Of a stretch of DNA of 35,794 nucleotides, positions 8,074 to 17,201 are shown piece after piece; the stretch's first letter is position 1, and each line of letters opens with the position of its first letter. The stretch is from Mesotaenium endlicherianum (lineage: Eukaryota; Streptophyta; Zygnematophyceae; Zygnematales; Mesotaeniaceae): assembly GCA_009602735.1 (NCBI GenBank), contig WELA01005182.1, positions 314,577 to 350,370 on the forward strand, given 5' to 3'. The position numbers and the translations under genes are program-made. The notes under the pieces are model-generated. The model was not told where the DNA came from. It saw nothing but the letters and a program-made list of their open reading frames with translations, and did not search any database.

Positions 8074-8433
8074 TTACTGACTGTTGCTGTCTTTTAAAGG
8101 CTGGTCTTTTCTCTCGACCTTAGAAAGGTGCTTGACTGGACACTGTTCTCTGTAGTGGCCCAACTGCTGACAATGGTAGCAAGTGGATTTTGCTGAGGCT
8201 GGTCTCGGCTTAGTCCTACCACCACCTCTTCCATAGCCGCCTCGAGAGAAACCACCTCTACCTCTAGACTGTATGGCATTATACTCATACTCATATCCAT
8301 CACCCTGATCATCCTCAGCCTGGTCTCCTTCAACTGCATTGTAGGAACCGTGGGGCTTTTTTGATAACCTTAGACACCAAAGCATTACTTTGGCGCTTGT
8401 GATTGAACTGCTGCTGATCTCAGGCATCCGCAT
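8074..8433 (-). CDS. gag: Gag C-terminus with CCHC zinc knuckle
   Basis: This is the nucleocapsid part of Gag, which packages element RNA. A Gly/Arg-rich stretch (RGRGGFSRGGYGRGGG) is followed by one CX2CX4HX4C knuckle (CYHCQQLGHYREQC, Cys85 to Cys98 in this frame). It is out of frame with the Gag core upstream. Between them (about 8434-8530) a third frame has Gag-like codons (RIAYFRYGLKFEV) broken by UGA at 8420-8422, so at least two frameshifts and one UGA separate the parts. Another frame change follows before the protease; the frame leading into the protease is open from about 8090 to the UAA at 7859-7861. Confidence 0.85.
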   Translation of the reverse strand: MRMPEISSSSITSAKVMLWCLRLSKKPHGSYNAVEGDQAEDDQGDGYEYEYNAIQSRGRGGFSRGGYGRGGGRTKPRPASAKSTCYHCQQLGHYREQCPVKHLSKVERKDQPLKDSNSQ

Positions 8434-8517
8434 CTTGGATCAAGTCAGCCAGTTTTTCATACTTTTTCTCAGCAAAATGACCAGAGACCTCGAATTTCAA
8501 GCCATACCTGAAGTATG

Positions 8518-9552
8518 CTATCCTATATCGTTCTGGCAATCGGGCTGCTTCATCATATTCTCTTGGAACTTTTGAGCAAACTCAGCAACTGAAGTGGTTT
8601 GCTTCAGTGTCAGGGAGATCATCGCATAGATAGCTTTCTCCTGCTGGTTGATGACATCAAACTTCTCATGCAACTTCTCGACAAACTCTACCCACGTAGG
8701 GTCACCGAGTTGCCGAGCCTTACGCTCTTCCTTCCAGTAAAGCCACCAGTCTGCGGCACTGCCTTTCAGTAGCGCACCGGTGTGCCTGACCTTCTCGTAA
8801 TCTTGCAGTTCTGGGTAGTTCTCCAGCCACTGCTCAACATCCGCGAGAAACTTGATCAGGTAATATTTTCTGTTTCCCTCAGGATCATAGTCCTGGGGAG
8901 GTTTCGGCTTGGGCTTACTAGGCCCTCGGCCACCACCACTAGTGGTGTGAGACCCCAGTTGGTCTCTGTCCCGGAGTAGGGACATTATGATTCTTTTGTC
9001 CTCCTGCTGGGACTGATACATGGTCGCCATTTGCGACTGCATCTGAACGAACAATGCTCCCAAGTCTACATTTTGGGGTGGTAGATTAGCAAATGCAGCA
9101 GCAGCATTGGCATCTACTCGCTGAGTAGTGTCCTCAACAATCCCTCTTGCTCCTGCAGCAGCAATTCCTGCCGCATTCAGCCGGTCACGTATTTGACCTA
9201 GGGGTACATTGAGTTGTACGGCAGGAGGTGGGTTCAGAACATTGGCCCTTGATGCCATAAGTTCTTCAACAGTGCGCTCGTCAGCTGGCTGTCCTTCCCT
9301 CCTTTGTATATCTTCAGCGGCCTTTGCTACTTGTTCAGCTTCTAGTCTGGCTATCTCCTCCTCAGCTTGCTGAGCTGCGACTGAGGCAATAGCAGCTGCC
9401 TCATCTGCAGCCTCCCTAGCTGCAGTATCCGCTACTGCTTCCGAATAGGTACGGTTTCCCGCTACATGGCTTTCCGCCTGGTTTTCGACATTCTCGTTAT
9501 CCTGGTTCTCCATGTCTCGGGAGTTGCTAGTTTGAGACCTTGTCCTTACCAT
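8518..9552 (-). CDS. gag: Gag core (Retrotrans_gag-type)
   Basis: This is the structural protein of the virus-like particle. The ATG at 9552 lies only 22 bp after the primer-binding site. The N-terminal third is polar, followed by a long Ala/Glu helix (REAADEAAAIASVAAQQAEE, about 47-66) that is probably a coiled coil. A Pro/Lys linker (PSKPKPKPPQDYDPEG) leads to the capsid-like domain at about 225-340, with YLIKFLADVEQWL, GSAADWWLYWK and SLTLKQTTSVAEFAQKF as in plant Ty3 Gag. The frame ends at TAG (8518-8520), where homology shifts frame, so this is a truncation and not a natural C-terminus. Confidence 0.9.
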   Translation of the reverse strand: MVRTRSQTSNSRDMENQDNENVENQAESHVAGNRTYSEAVADTAAREAADEAAAIASVAAQQAEEEIARLEAEQVAKAAEDIQRREGQPADERTVEELMASRANVLNPPPAVQLNVPLGQIRDRLNAAGIAAAGARGIVEDTTQRVDANAAAAFANLPPQNVDLGALFVQMQSQMATMYQSQQEDKRIIMSLLRDRDQLGSHTTSGGGRGPSKPKPKPPQDYDPEGNRKYYLIKFLADVEQWLENYPELQDYEKVRHTGALLKGSAADWWLYWKEERKARQLGDPTWVEFVEKLHEKFDVINQQEKAIYAMISLTLKQTTSVAEFAQKFQENMMKQPDCQNDIG

Positions 9553-9573
9553 ACAAAGAAGACTGTGATAACT

Positions 9574-9585
9574 GCTCCGATACCA
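9574..9585 (-). other. Primer-binding site, initiator tRNA-Met type
   Basis: The minus strand reads TGGTATCGGAGC one base after the 5' LTR end. It matches the plant LTR element site for initiator tRNA-Met (usually TGGTATCAGAGC) with one change. Element C has the identical 12-mer at 29139-29150. Confidence 0.92.
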
Positions 9586-9586
9586 C

Positions 9587-10306
9587 TGAAATGAATCGAC
9601 TTACCAAATAGGCGATTAACAATTAATAAAGATCTTTATATCAGCAAGTAATCTTTATGGTAATTTCCGTTAACTGGTTAAACGGCAAAGGACAACACAC
9701 TAGCAGTGAATAATACTCGTAAGTCAAATGCGAGTAAACTAGCATCAATAATGCAAATCAGTAAACTCATACATAAGCAAGGTTAGAAGACAGTGCGTAT
9801 CAATGGCTTCTCGCCTTGGATTCAGATCTCTCTCAGTAAGCTGTACAAGAGAGTTGGCCTCGTTTCCGAATGCCGAACTCGAGAGCAATGCCTAGCATAT
9901 GTACATGAAATGAGTTTACTGTTCAACGGTCAGTGCGATGGCACCGCCTACCCGGGAGTTAACCACGTTGGTAGGACCTCGGTTAACCAAATCCACCGCC
10001 ATCTCCCATCATCCCGAATCGCCATCCATCATAGGGTTGTCATCTGGCCATTCATCTAGCATACCACACTTAGATGCATATCGAGGCAGTTAGCTGCTAC
10101 CGAGTACGGAAGTCGGCTGGCTGTCAAAGAATGTGTCAGCAAGCTGACTTACGGTGACCTCAGCCTGCTACTTCGAGATGAGTCATTAAACTGATATAAA
10201 ATATAAAGTCCAGCAGACTGATCATTAACTAGAGTTCAGCAGGCTGAACTTATTTAACTATATTATTTAAATGAATATTATGTCACCAATATACTGATTC
10301 ATTACA
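9587..10306 (-). repeat. 5' LTR of element 1
   Basis: The LTR is 720 bp, with TG...CA ends in the element's sense (TGTAATGAATCAG to GATTCATTTCA). It borders the primer-binding site on one side and TTAGC on the other. It also matches 15361-17201 (with its insertion removed) and 24437-25153. Confidence 0.95.
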
Positions 10307-10311
10307 TTAGC
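10307..10311. repeat. Target site duplication of element 1 (right copy)
   Basis: TTAGC follows the right LTR and matches 1488-1492 exactly. Confidence 0.93.
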
Positions 10312-10599
10312 CCATTCATAGAAACCTTGGATGATGTGAAAGCCTTTTTCACTAACAGGTTTAGGCCTGAGTTTCCCACGCACCAGCAGTTGGAGAAGGA
10401 CTACGATAAGTGGAGGTCAGGTCCAGCTCGTTGCAGAGAGTACTCGAGGTTGAAATTCGTGTATGAGCAGGTTTTTGTGAAGACGGAGATCACGCCTCAG
10501 GAGTTGGCCGACATAAGAAAAACTGCGCTGTCGCTGTCGACCTTGTGCAAGGACATGTACAATAAGGTCAGTAGCAAACGTAAGCGCGTGGAGATTTGA
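10309..10599 (+). CDS. Host coding segment right of element 1, unrecognised
   Basis: An open frame of about 96 codons ends at TGA (10597-10599). It begins inside the target duplication and has no ATG near its start; the first protein-like codons (SPFIETLDDVKAFF) follow directly after the LTR. Composition is protein-like and partly helical, with the motif TNRFRPEFPTHQQLEKDY, a Thr/Pro-Gln-Glu-Leu stretch near 10490, and a basic C-terminus (KVSSKRKRVEI). Removing element 1 and one TTAGC puts this frame in register with the exon ending at 1480, across its TGA. I infer it is the 3' part of the same host gene. The family is not recognised. Confidence 0.55.
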   Translation, partial: SPFIETLDDVKAFFTNRFRPEFPTHQQLEKDYDKWRSGPARCREYSRLKFVYEQVFVKTEITPQELADIRKTALSLSTLCKDMYNKVSSKRKRVEI

Positions 10600-11374
10600 G
10601 ACTTGGACTTGATTGCTATCCACTATCTCTTTGACAGTCCTCTTAGTGTAGTATTTATTATGCATTTGTAGAATGTAGAGGCCCAAGAAGAACCATGTAG
10701 GCAACCATCAAGATGCACATTTATGAATTGTAGAATAACGGATAGGTGACCTCGATTTAATTGGCATTTGAGCCACTAACATGCATAGTAGCATGCCTCT
10801 TGTTCTTTGATGGCAACGTTGGATGGAGCTTTTGTAAATCTTATTGTTCTGCGAACAACTTAATGACTGGCATTCAATAACTTCTATAGTCGTGAAACTT
10901 TATAGCAACAGTTGTGCACTGTGCGCATGCTTATCCTTGAGAACGTGCACATTCTTAATTTGGTCAGCACTCAGATGATATGAGACACGGTCTCAACGGG
11001 GAAAAGTGAAAAGAAGAGGTCCAAGTCGCATTTTGCTTCTTTATCATTCATCTCTGAACAATTGTAAGCCCTCATTGAGATATATAATGTGAAGCAAGCG
11101 TTGGAAGAGGTTGAGGGTAGGGTTATATAGGCTACCATGCGTGTCACTCCGGATTGAATATGGTGCAGGTCCGATACAACTAACGAGGGTTGTAATATCA
11201 ATGAATTTGGGAGTTGGGACTTGGCAATATCTAATACCCTCAAAAACAATGTATTGATAAGGTCAATTCAAGTGCAAAATGTTAGTCCCATATATGAGAC
11301 ATTCAACTCGACAAACACATCACGTACATGTTCACAGCCTGTGTACATCCACCTTAATATCAACAAATGATTGG
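10600..11374. other. Non-coding DNA downstream of the host segment
   Basis: No convincing gene or repeat boundary is visible. It is AT-rich and could include a 3' untranslated region. Confidence 0.5.
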
Positions 11375-11408
11375 GTGTGATTCCATGTCTTTATATATGC
11401 CGAGTCTA
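11375..11408 (+). repeat. Outlying fragment of the 193 bp satellite
   Basis: GTGATTCCATGTCTTTATAT matches the interior of the monomers that resume at about 13176 (compare 13545-13567). The array appears to have been split by the insertion at 11409-13175; ATATATG is present on both sides of it. Confidence 0.6.
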
Positions 11409-11717
11409 TAGGGGTCACAACTGAGGAATACTGGCTAAAAGACGTCTTAACAGTCGCATTAAAACCTTATGGCTAATCACAAGGAAAGCGCTTTGTCAGG
11501 GCCTAATGAGATAGGCTCAAAGGAAATAAAGTGCTCGTGAGAAATCTTCATCAGCTGGAGCATCCTAGGAGGTGGATGCTCCCTCTTCCATACCCAGCAG
11601 TGTGAGTGGTCCCCTTGGGTGACTCCTCAGAAGCAGTAGCAAGCAAGCAGGTGCAGGGAGAGCCACTTGAGTAACACAGGAGTAACTTAAAGGAGGCTAG
11701 AAAAGGGGATACATGCC

Positions 11718-12432
11718 TGTAAGGTCATAGGTTTATAAAGTGCGTTTTTGAGTTTTATTAAAGTATGTTTTGATTGTATAGTAGTGTAGAGTGCATTTTT
11801 GTGGTCTTTCTGATATAAAGTTCATCAAATTTGGTAAGTATTGAGAGAGTTATGGATTTCCGAAGTTTAATTAGTTTGGAGGTCGGTTGACGACTGTACT
11901 TAATTCGCGGTGAGCGCGACCGTCGGATTGACCGACAGCGTCGAGCGATCTGGCCAGTTAGAATGAACTCGAACCTTCACGTAAGTTCGGCTGACGCGGA
12001 GTGCCGACTAGGTCGATTTACCTAGAAGTTTCGGTTTAGCCTAGCGCGTCTAAGATAGAATACTCTAGTAATGTCGATGCATGTATGTGGACGTCAATTC
12101 GGCCCGACACGTCAGATTAGACTTACCTGCCTTTGACGAACACTTAGGAAAATCCGTAGCTTCCTCCTAGAGAGGAGCATTTAGGCAGAAAATTATAAAT
12201 AGGCATAACTTCTTTGTTTCTCATCAGTATTCACTTCTGTAAATTTCTACGGGTTTGTAATGACAAGGCCTTTCATCCTACATCATTTGTGAGCAATTTC
12301 TTGCCACTCAAAATGGCAAGTAATTTTCCTAAGCTTTCTTAATGACATGCCGTTGCACTCTTTAGTATGATTGCAACTAGTTCCTTTCCTCGTGAGTCAC
12401 TACGCTTCCACTAGGGCACTTTGCCCCTTTCA
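11718..12432 (+). mobile_element. Solo LTR, family 2
   Basis: The 715 bp sequence runs from TGTAAGGTCATAGG to GCCCCTTTCA and is the reverse complement of the LTR at 27404-28144. It has no primer-binding site after it and no gag or pol beside it. Flanks are ATGCC (11713-11717) and ATGCA (12433-12437), a 5 bp duplication with one mismatch. This fits a solo LTR left by recombination between the two LTRs of a former element. Confidence 0.85.
12194..12201 (+). promoter_or_regulatory. TATA box of the family 2 LTR
   Basis: TATAAATA lies two thirds into the LTR. The same motif is kept at the matching place in the other copy (27634-27641, minus strand), which supports a real promoter element at the U3/R transition. 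Confidence 0.6.
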
Positions 12433-13175
12433 ATGCAGGTGAGTGTTGAGACTGGGGACCCTAGCTTGCCAATGGCAGCCAGAGTCCCTCTAAAGCGAAT
12501 AATAAAGTGTAATACTAATAACAGCATTAATGATATATTATAATAATAACCTTATAAGTGATCCAGTCAATTAACCAATAACAGCCAGCTGTATCAACCT
12601 AGCAAGATATCTGCGTGATCCTCAGCTGAACTCCAACTATCATTCAGCTAATCAAGACCAGGCCACGCAGATTAGCATTTCTGGGAACTCTTAACAACCC
12701 GTGCAATGTAGGGTAGTCCCTCAACAATCAACAGAGTCAGTGAAGACCTCAGTAATGTGCGAGACTCTCAAGCACAGGCTTCCGTGAGCTGAATCCTAAT
12801 CTCAAAATGTAAGGGTGATGTGCTTGCTTTCCCAAGACCTTGCCAATAGTTATGAAATCCAGGCGTACAACAAGAATTTGCTGATCAAAAGTAGAACTTT
12901 GATCAGCTATGCTGGACTTATAGCTATCCGTATCAACCTAGCTTAGCTAAGCGAGAGAGGGCGCTCAGGAGGCGCAGCCAGTAGGCGAGTGGCGGATCCA
13001 AGGGGCACTAATGCGCGCTCATCAGTGCAAGCGCGCAAGCTAGGCTAGGTTGGCCCTTGGCTGCACTAAAGGACGGCTTAGGACGCGCGCTCAGACTAGA
13101 CTGGTCGCGCCCAGGTACACCAGACCGACTATGGGCGACAAGCTGACACGTGCGACCCGCTGGGGCGTGTCATAT

Positions 13176-15360
13176 ATGTGTTGGGGATTATGTCTACCCA
13201 TTACATCTCTCATCCCTCAAAATTACAACCCTCCATAGCTAGGAGAGCGCCTCTTGCCCTCCATCTCGTCGACTTGCCCCTAACTCCGCCTCTAATGACT
13301 TGTTTCACTCTTTCGACTCTCCTTGCCCAAGGTTTGTAAATGGGGTTTATGATTCCATGTCTTTATATAAGTATTGGGGAGTATGTCCACCCATTACATC
13401 CCTCATCCCTCTTTCTTACAACCCTCCATACTTAGGAGAGCGCCTATTGCGCTCCATCTCGTCGACTTGCCCCTAACTCCCCCTGTAATGGATGACTTGT
13501 CGAGCTCTTTTTACTGTCCTTGCCAAAGGCTTGTAATGGAGTGAGTGATTCCATGTCTTTATATACGTATTGAGAAGTATGTTCACCCATTACATCCCCC
13601 ATCCCTCAAAATTAGAACCCTCCATAGTCAGGAGAGCGCCTCTTGCGCTCCATCTCGTCGACCTCCTCTACGACACGCTCTAATAACATGTTCTTGCTTT
13701 TTCACTCAACTTGTCAAAGCCTTGTAATTGTGGTAAACAAGTGCATGTCTTTGTTTGGATAATGGGGAGTGTGCCCAGCAATTAACTCCCTGATCCATTA
13801 AAATATCCACCTTCCATACATTGTACAAAGAGCGCTAGTTGCGCTCCATCTCGTTGACCTCCTGTACGACACGCTCTAATGACTTCTTCTTGCTTATTGA
13901 CTCTACTTTTCAAAGCCCTGTAATTGTGGTGAGCAAGTGCTTGTCTTTGAATGGATATTGGAGACTGTTTTCAGCCATTAACTCCCTTATCCATTAAGAT
14001 CACAACCCTCCATAGCTTGTGGAGCGCTAGTTGCGCTCCATGTCATCGACTCGCCACTATGACAAGCTCTAATGACTTGTTTTTGCTTTTTCACTCTACT
14101 TGCCAAAGCCTTGTAACTGTGGTGAGTGATTGCATGCTCTTGTATGTATATTGGGGAATGTTCCCGGCAAACGACTTATTTACCTATTTAAATTAAAATC
14201 CTTCATAGCTTGTAGAGCGCTAGTTGCGCCCCATCTCGTCGACTCGCATGTATGCCTCGACTAATGACTTGTCCTTGCTTTTTCACTCTACTTGTCAAAG
14301 CCTTGTGTGGTCAGTGATTGCATGGCTATTCATGGATATTATGTAGTGTGTTCATGCAGCCATTCACTCCCTTATCCACTAAGCTTACAACCCTCCGTGA
14401 ATTGTAGAGCAAGCGCTAGTTGCGCTCCATCTCGTCGACTCGCCCCAACGCCACGACTAATGACTTGTCCTTGCTATGTCACTCTACTTGCCAGAGCCTT
14501 GTAACTGTGGTGAGTGAGTGCTTGCCTTTTAATGGATAATGGGGAGTTTTCCCAGCCCTTAACTCCCTTATCCATTGAATTTACAACCATCTATAGCTTG
14601 TAGAGCGCTAGTTGCGCTCCATCTCGTCGACTCGCCTCTTTGACACGCTCTAATGACTTGTTCTTCCTTTTTCACTCTACTTGTCAAAGCCTTGTAAATG
14701 TGTTGAGTGATCGCGTGACTTTGAATGGATATTAGGGAGTGTTCCCAGCCTTTAGCTCCACATGCATCAAAATGACAACCCTCCATAGATTGTAGAGCAA
14801 GCGCTAGTTGCGCTCCATCTCGTTGACCTCCAATACGACACGCTCTAACGACTTGTTCTTGCTTTCTCACTCTACTTGTCAAAGCCCTGTTACTCTGGTG
14901 AGTGAGAGCAACCCTTTGTATGAAATGTGCCCAGCCATTAAGTCCCTTATCCATCAAAATTTCAACCCTCCATAGCTTGTAGAGCGCTAGTTGTGCCCAA
15001 ACCCGACGACTCGCCCCTACGCAACGACTAATGACTTGTTCTTGCTCTACTTGTCAAAGCCTTGTAAAGGTGGTGAGTGATTGCATGACTTTGCATGGGT
15101 AGTAGGGAGTGTTCAAAGCCATTCATTCCCTTATCTATTAAGATTACAACCCTCCATAGCTTGTAGAGCGAGCGCTAGTTGCGCTTCATCTCATCGACCT
15201 CCTCTACGACACGCTCAAATGATTTGCTCTCGCTTCTTTGCTCTACTTGTCAAAGCCTTGTAACTGTGGTGAGTGAGTGATTGTTTTTGTAGAGATATTT
15301 GGGAGTGAGCCCAGCCATTAACTCCCTTATCCATTGAATTTACAACCATGCATAGCTTGT
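13176..15360 (+). repeat. Satellite array, left block (about 193 bp monomer)
   Basis: About eleven monomers can be anchored by the motif GCGCTCCATCTCGTCGAC, or a variant, near 13258, 13452, 13647, 13841, 14034, 14226, 14424, 14615, 14810, 14993 and 15181, so the period is close to 193 bp. Most units carry a perfect 6 bp inverted repeat, GAGCGC-TAGTT-GCGCTC, preceded by ACAACCCTCCATAGCTTGTA. Apparent minus-strand reading frames across the array are repeats of one another and are not called as genes. The monomer is near nucleosome length, as in centromeric or heterochromatic satellites. Confidence 0.92.
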
Positions 15361-17201
15361 TGTAATGAATCAGTATATTGTAGATATAAATTTCATTTAA
15401 ATATAATAGTTAATCGAGTTCAGTCAATTGAACCTTAGTTAAATATCAAGTCTAATGGATATTAAGTGATATTTGTTATACTGACTTAGCTAATAGCAGC
15501 AGGCTGAAGTCAACAGTAGGCCAACTTGCTGACACATTCTTTCACACACAGCTAACTGCCTTACCCGGTAGCAGTGAACTGCCTAGATATGTGTCGTGCG
15601 TTACGAGGTCGAGTGCGCACCATAGGCATAAGCAACACATCATGAGCAAGCAGGCTTTGCTGCAATGGAGTCTGTAATACATGTGGCGTTAGAGCCAAAA
15701 AGGGAGTCAAGTTGAAAACGTTTTAATTAAAGGAATGTGTACTCTCCAGAGTGAGCACCTCAAGACTGTAATCTGGTAGGAAAACAGCTAATGAAGTATG
15801 GCCCAAAAGATCACTGGAAGCACATCATGATCTTCAGAGTAGTCCTATGGCAAGGGCTTAAGCTGTGACTTTGCTCACCACTTGTGAAGCTCTTCAAGTG
15901 ACTGGAAGCCTGGAGGGCTTGCTCTTCACAAAAGAGTAACTAAGTGGTCCTGAAAATACAAGAGATAAAAGTGTAAGCTTTACTGATAATCTCTGTTACT
16001 TACACCTGGCATAATGGACTTCTAAAAGATGTCTCTTCTAGGGACATCTCTAGTACTTATACTCCTGGAAATCCGGCGGGGTATGCGGCGGATCCAGTGC
16101 ATGTAGTCACTCTAGGAGGCTCTCTTATGTCCACTAATGTGTACAAGGCATGTACTAGCACTCCTATAGGCTAAACATAACTTAAACCAATCAAAGCAAG
16201 GTGCGTAGGATATGCTACGTGGTCCTCATTGGCCGAGCTTACCTTGGGTGATTCTACCTAGATAGCGCCTCAAAAGTGGATCTGGAAATTGAGGAAGCTT
16301 CCTCTAGGAGTAGGTGATGCAGTCACCAAGTTATAGCCTCAATGATGCACATATACTATGGAAATGCAAAGCTTATGTAGGCTAAGGGGCTCGCGGATTT
16401 GTGCGCACAAAGCTTGGGGTCATGAAGAGCCAACAATGTCACCTTTGGGGACATTGAGTCACAAATTAGGCCTTGGGAAAGTTTCGCTAGGGACCGGTAG
16501 GTGACGCGGACTAGATCGCACCTATCTCGCTCGATAAAATGACGCGAAATTGGTGTCATTCGGAAGATGCTTTGACGCGCTACACGTTGGTGACTTGGAA
16601 ATCTAGAAAAGATCAACATACGGATGCGTAAAGTCAATGCAAAGTTGGCCTTCCTAGGTTGATGTTCCGCACATGTGGAGCTTGGTTTTTATACAACAAC
16701 CTCGACTCAAAAAAACATGACATGCATCTAAGTGTGATATGCTAGATAAATGGCCAGTGAACACCTTGGGGTGGATGGCGATTCGGGATGATGGGAGATG
16801 GCCGTGGATTTGGTTAGCCGAGGTCCTACTGACGTGGTTAACTCCCGGGTAGGCGGTGCCATCGCACTTGCGGTTGAACAATAAACTCATTCCATGTACA
16901 TAGGTTAGACATGCTCTCGAGTTGGGTATTTGGGAAACGAGGCCAAGTCTCTTGTACCGAGAGGACTGAAATTAAGGCAAAAAGCCATTGATACCAATTG
17001 TCTTCTAACCTTGCTTATGTACGAGTTAACTGATTGCATAACTCATGCTCGTTCACTTGCATTTGACTTGTGAGCATTGGAACGCGAGTTGTGAAGTCTT
17101 TTGCTGATTACTACGTAATTAGAAACCCTATAAGATTACTTGTTGACTTCAAAAATATTTTATTAACTGTTAATCGTCTACTGGTGAGTCGATTCATTTT
17201 G
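15361..17201 (+). mobile_element. Solo LTR of the element 1 family, split by a nested insertion
   Basis: The sequence starts TGTAATGAATCAGTATATTG and ends CGATTCATTTTG. Removing 15592-16722 leaves about 710-720 bp, the length of the element 1 LTR. It is flanked by CTTGT on both sides (15356-15360 and 17202-17206), a perfect 5 bp duplication made from the satellite. The last two bases are TG where CA is expected. No internal element sequence is present, so it is a solo LTR. Confidence 0.88.
15592..16722 (+). mobile_element. Nested insertion, LTR-like family 3
   Basis: This 1.13 kb block interrupts the solo LTR. It begins TGTCGTGCG and ends AACATGACA, giving TG...CA ends with a short inverted repeat. 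The target duplication is unclear (ATATG on the left; ACATG lies inside the right end). Its second half (about 16250-16722) matches 22928-23410 in reverse complement, so it is a repeated family. I see no coding capacity. A solo LTR or small terminal-repeat element is most likely. Confidence 0.65.

Larger units (their letters stand above)
1493..10306 (-). mobile_element. Full-length Ty3/gypsy chromodomain retrotransposon with accessory 3' genes (element 1)
   Basis: This 8.8 kb element reads right to left. The order is 5' LTR 9587-10306, initiator-Met primer site, gag, CCHC knuckle, protease, RT, RNase H, integrase with GPY module and chromodomain, about 310 bp of non-coding DNA, the accessory pair, polypurine tract and 3' LTR 1493-2213. 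The LTRs differ at roughly 20-25 positions by eye, so insertion is fairly recent but not fresh. The copy is damaged: gag has frameshifts, the protease triad and an RT catalytic residue are changed, and several in-frame UAG/UAA codons are present. Similarity to copy 2 (24437-27403), the solo LTR at 15361-17201 and fragment D shows a multi-copy family. It interrupts an unknown host gene. Confidence 0.93.
11409..13175. mobile_element. Insertion of unknown type in the satellite, carrying a solo LTR
   Basis: About 1.77 kb separates two parts of one satellite monomer. Up to 7 bp (ATATATG) occurs on both flanks, so exact ends and duplication length are ambiguous. Apart from the solo LTR at 11718-12432 I see no coding sequence. 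The 3' part (12930-13150) is rich in GCGC and in direct and inverted CTAGC/GCTAGG motifs. It could be a non-autonomous element that later took the LTR insertion. Confidence 0.5.

Noticed and set aside
14568..14957. Minus-strand open frames across the satellite array (also 17194-17572, 18349-18663)
   Set aside because: They encode the same short phrase in each monomer because the DNA is tandemly repeated; frames break at irregular units.
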